NCBI GenBank assembly: GCA_963742955.1
Contig: CAVUOA010000009.1
Span: forward strand, 496,001-560,000
DNA length: 64,000 bases
Reading direction: 5' to 3'
DNA from: CAVUOA01 sp963742955
Lineage (GTDB): Bacteria > Bacteroidota > Ignavibacteria > Tepidaquicellales > OLB5
Shown: one piece after another, positions 61,563-64,000 of the stretch
How the letters are laid out: each line of letters starts with the position of its first letter
Numbering within the stretch: position 1 is the stretch's first letter
The notes under the pieces: generated by a model
Seen by the model: only the letters and a program-made list of their open reading frames with translations
What the model was told of the DNA's origin: nothing
Database searches by the model: none
Program-made: the position numbers and the translations under genes

Positions 61563-63993
61563 AGACATAACACTATCTGTTTTTTTTCCTGCTTACTACG
61601 ATGAGAAAAATATCGGTAAGGTTGTCCACCAGGCTGTTAAGGTCCTGGAGGAACTTCAGTTAAAAGACTATGAAATTACTATCATAGAAGACGGAAGCCC
61701 CGATAATACCGCCCAGGTTGCAGATGAGCTTGCAAAGCAAAATGAGAAAGTAAATGTAATACATCACAAAAAGAACCTGGGATATGGAGCAACTTTAAAG
61801 GAAGGATTTAAAACAGCAAAACTCGATTACGTGTTCTATACAGACGGAGATAACCAATTCGACATTGAGGAGCTTAAAAAATTTGTTGCTTTGATTCCTT
61901 ACAGCGATATAGTTGTGGGTTATAGGAAAAAGAAGCAATATTCAACTTACAGAAAGCTAACCAGTTTTATTTACAATTTTGTACTTAGGTTTTATTTCGA
62001 TATAGATTTTGTCGATATAGATTGCGCCTTTAAGCTTTTCAAAAGGGATTTGTTCGACAGAATAACAATAAAGACAAAAGATGCTTTCATAGACGCAGAA
62101 ATCATGATTCAGGCAAAACTTTTAGGATATACCTCTACGGAGGTTGGTGTAAAACATTTACCAAGAATTGACGGTATTTCGACCGCTGCCAGACCCCAAA
62201 TAATCATCAGAACAATAAAAGAAATAATCCATGTACAGAAAAGAGCTAAAGGCATCAAAATGAATAACGGGTCAGACAAAGCACAAAAAACTTACACCGA
62301 CCTGAAAGATGTTGTAATCATCTTTTCAGTTTTAATAGTTATTATAGTACTGGCATCATTATTTGATTTTTTTGAAGAATTGAATAAACTAGCCCAGAAT
62401 CCTGAGGGCTTCAAAATAGTTGAATTGCTTTTCGTCTTATTCTTATTTGCATCGGCATACGCAGTATTTATAAGAAGAAGATGGAAAGAATCACATAAAC
62501 AAATCGGACAGCGCGAAAAACAGCTTGAAGAACTTAATGATAACGTCAACCGGCTAAGAAGCACAGTTGACCTTTCACCCGATGCAATTATAATTCACAG
62601 ACAAGGAGTTGTGTTATTTGTAAACAAAGCCGGCGTTCATTTGTTTGGCGGATTAACAGAAGAAGATATTTTAGGAAAACATATTAAGGAGCTTATTCAC
62701 TATTCTTTTGTAGATAAAGTATTCCAAAGAATTGAACAAATGACAAAATATATGAAACAGGTGCCTGTTTTGGATATAACAATTAAGAAAATAAACGGCA
62801 CTTACCTGGAAGTAAGTGTAGCCTCAACACCTGTTTACTTTCATGCTATTCCTCACATTATTACAATCCTTAGAGATATTACAGACAGAAAAAAGAATGA
62901 AGAATTAAAATCACAATTAGCCTCCATAATACTTCATACGACAGATTCAGTATATGCCTTGTCTTTAGACGGAATGATACTGAGTTGGAACCCCGGAGCA
63001 GAAATGCTGTATGGCTATTCCAGGAGAGAAGCAGTAGGAAATCATATATCATTTATATACCCTCAGGATAAAAAAAATGAAATAAATTATTTGCTGGACA
63101 AAATTAATAAAGATGAAAGTGTTGTAGGCTATGAGACTAAAAGAATTAAAAAAGACGGTACCATCATGGACGTCTCGATAACTGTTTCGCCTATTAAAGA
63201 AGCATCCGGTATCATCACGGGAGCATCGACTATTGCAAGAGATATAACTTTTAAAAAACAGGTTGAAGCCGAGCTCCGGCGCTATGCAGAAGAACTTGCT
63301 CTCTCTAATGAAGAGTTATACGTTTTCTCCTATGCCGCCTCACATGACCTTCAGGAGCCTCTAAGGACTATACAGGCATTCATTCAACTGTTGAATGAAA
63401 AGCATAAGAAGAAACTTAGTCCCGAAGTTGATGAGTTAATAGACTCTGCCGAAGACGGCGTTACAAGAATGCACAGATTAATAACTGATTTCCTAATGTA
63501 TTCAAGAGTAGGTTCACAGTCTGCTGTAATTGAGACAGTAGACTGCAATGCGGTTCTGAATGATGCACTTGATAACCTCAAAATAGCAATTAAAGAGAGC
63601 AAATCTAAAATTAAGCATTACTCCCTACCAAACTTAAGAGGAAATAAGGTTCAGCTTACACAAGTATTTCAGAATCTTATCAGCAATGCGATTAAATATA
63701 AGGGAGAAAAAAAACCTGCTATAGAAATATCTGCAGAAAAAACCGGGGAGTTTTGGAAATTTGCCGTAAAAGATAACGGAATAGGAATAGAGGAATGGTT
63801 TTCAGAAAGAATATTTATAGTGTTTCAAAAACTTCATGACCATAAAAGATATCCCGGCTCAGGAATTGGTCTGGCTTTGTGTAAAAGAGTTATAGAAAAA
63901 CATGGAGGTAAAATATGGTTTGAATCAGAGGTTGGGAAAGGAACTACCTTTTATTTCACAATGCCGGAGGCAAATGAAGAGAAAAATGATTAA
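61552..63993 (+). CDS. GT2 glycosyltransferase reading into PAS-PAS histidine kinase
   Basis: One frame of 813 residues. Residues 1-236 are a GT2 of the dolichol-phosphate mannosyltransferase type (VFFPAYYDEKNIGKVV, IIEDGSPDNT, NLGYGATLKEGFKTA, YTDGDNQFD). From Met237 come two helices (about 250-320), a coiled coil, two PAS domains (about 340-450, 465-570), HisKA with His598 (AASHDLQEPLRT) and HATPase (NLISNAIKYKG, DNGIGI, GSGIGLALCK). The join lies at an A4-TGA run (62257-62262): with three A the GT2 would stop at TGA overlapping the kinase ATG (62260), like the ATGA overlap at 59935. Two separate genes are therefore likely. Confidence 0.85.
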   Translation: MTNKDITLSVFFPAYYDEKNIGKVVHQAVKVLEELQLKDYEITIIEDGSPDNTAQVADELAKQNEKVNVIHHKKNLGYGATLKEGFKTAKLDYVFYTDGDNQFDIEELKKFVALIPYSDIVVGYRKKKQYSTYRKLTSFIYNFVLRFYFDIDFVDIDCAFKLFKRDLFDRITIKTKDAFIDAEIMIQAKLLGYTSTEVGVKHLPRIDGISTAARPQIIIRTIKEIIHVQKRAKGIKMNNGSDKAQKTYTDLKDVVIIFSVLIVIIVLASLFDFFEELNKLAQNPEGFKIVELLFVLFLFASAYAVFIRRRWKESHKQIGQREKQLEELNDNVNRLRSTVDLSPDAIIIHRQGVVLFVNKAGVHLFGGLTEEDILGKHIKELIHYSFVDKVFQRIEQMTKYMKQVPVLDITIKKINGTYLEVSVASTPVYFHAIPHIITILRDITDRKKNEELKSQLASIILHTTDSVYALSLDGMILSWNPGAEMLYGYSRREAVGNHISFIYPQDKKNEINYLLDKINKDESVVGYETKRIKKDGTIMDVSITVSPIKEASGIITGASTIARDITFKKQVEAELRRYAEELALSNEELYVFSYAASHDLQEPLRTIQAFIQLLNEKHKKKLSPEVDELIDSAEDGVTRMHRLITDFLMYSRVGSQSAVIETVDCNAVLNDALDNLKIAIKESKSKIKHYSLPNLRGNKVQLTQVFQNLISNAIKYKGEKKPAIEISAEKTGEFWKFAVKDNGIGIEEWFSERIFIVFQKLHDHKRYPGSGIGLALCKRVIEKHGGKIWFESEVGKGTTFYFTMPEANEEKND

Positions 63994-64000
63994 AACATAT

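Overview
The window comes from an AT-rich bacterium of the Bacteroidota/Chlorobi lineage, most likely Ignavibacteria or a close relative. Four features point there: a type IX secretion C-terminal domain of the 'NYPNPFNP' flavour (53901-56576), several beta-barrel outer-membrane proteins, frequent TTG starts with weak ribosome binding sites, and the dnaN-recF-DUF721-gyrB gene order. The species assignment is inference. No dnaA, rRNA, CRISPR array, prophage or insertion sequence is visible.

Layout. 1-6213 (minus): partial polyprenyl synthase, era, a 1386-residue NtrY-like sensor kinase and a DUF4783 protein. 6467-9774 (plus): a GNAT-like protein, a branched-chain aminotransferase and an RlpA-SPOR protein behind a structured leader. 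9841-11255 (minus): a lone receiver domain and a barrel protein. 11554-13424 (plus): tRNA-Gly, a stand-alone RapZ C-terminal domain and an MFS transporter. 13529-16817: an SOS island (a small DUF6504-like gene, lexA, dinB) with a shared palindromic operator and many repeats. 16945-21949 (plus): tRNA-Val with a duplicated 3' end, livMGF, an aminotransferase and an LVIVD-repeat protein. 22005-23920 (minus): SDR and anmK. 24085-26054 (plus): tig-clpP. 26150-36724 (minus): anti-sigma-like protein/ECF sigma, holA, cyclophilin lipoprotein, uppP, a barrel protein, gyrB-dciA-recF-dnaN and a 2-hydroxyacid dehydrogenase. 36838-52078 (minus): ysxC and the alpha/spc/S10 ribosomal cluster, from rplQ back to rplB. 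52107-58245 (minus): a GAF protein, a T9SS-exported repeat protein and a ClpB lacking NBD1. 58355-63993 (plus): a GT-C membrane protein, a methyltransferase, a sugar epimerase, and a GT2 reading into a PAS histidine kinase.

The ribosomal cluster carries informational core genes (r-proteins, secY, map, infA, rpoA) but is unusually broken up. A barrel gene with its own terminator sits between rpmD and rplO. A tRNA-Gln and a long hairpin sit between rpsE and rplR. The S10 end stops at rplB, where a GAF/degenerate-GGDEF gene replaces rplW/rplD/rplC/rpsJ.

The most distinctive regulatory signal is a 20-bp dyad, TACTATAA-N4-TTATAGTA, just upstream of lexA, dinB and the DUF6504-like gene, with a fourth copy nearby. 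It is a candidate LexA operator, and it goes with a divergent LexA recognition helix.

Caution: at least six genes, including essential ones (map, rplF, rplO), carry single-base frameshifts, most of them one extra base. These are almost certainly sequence errors. They also cast doubt on the GT2-histidine kinase fusion, which one extra A in an A4 run would explain.
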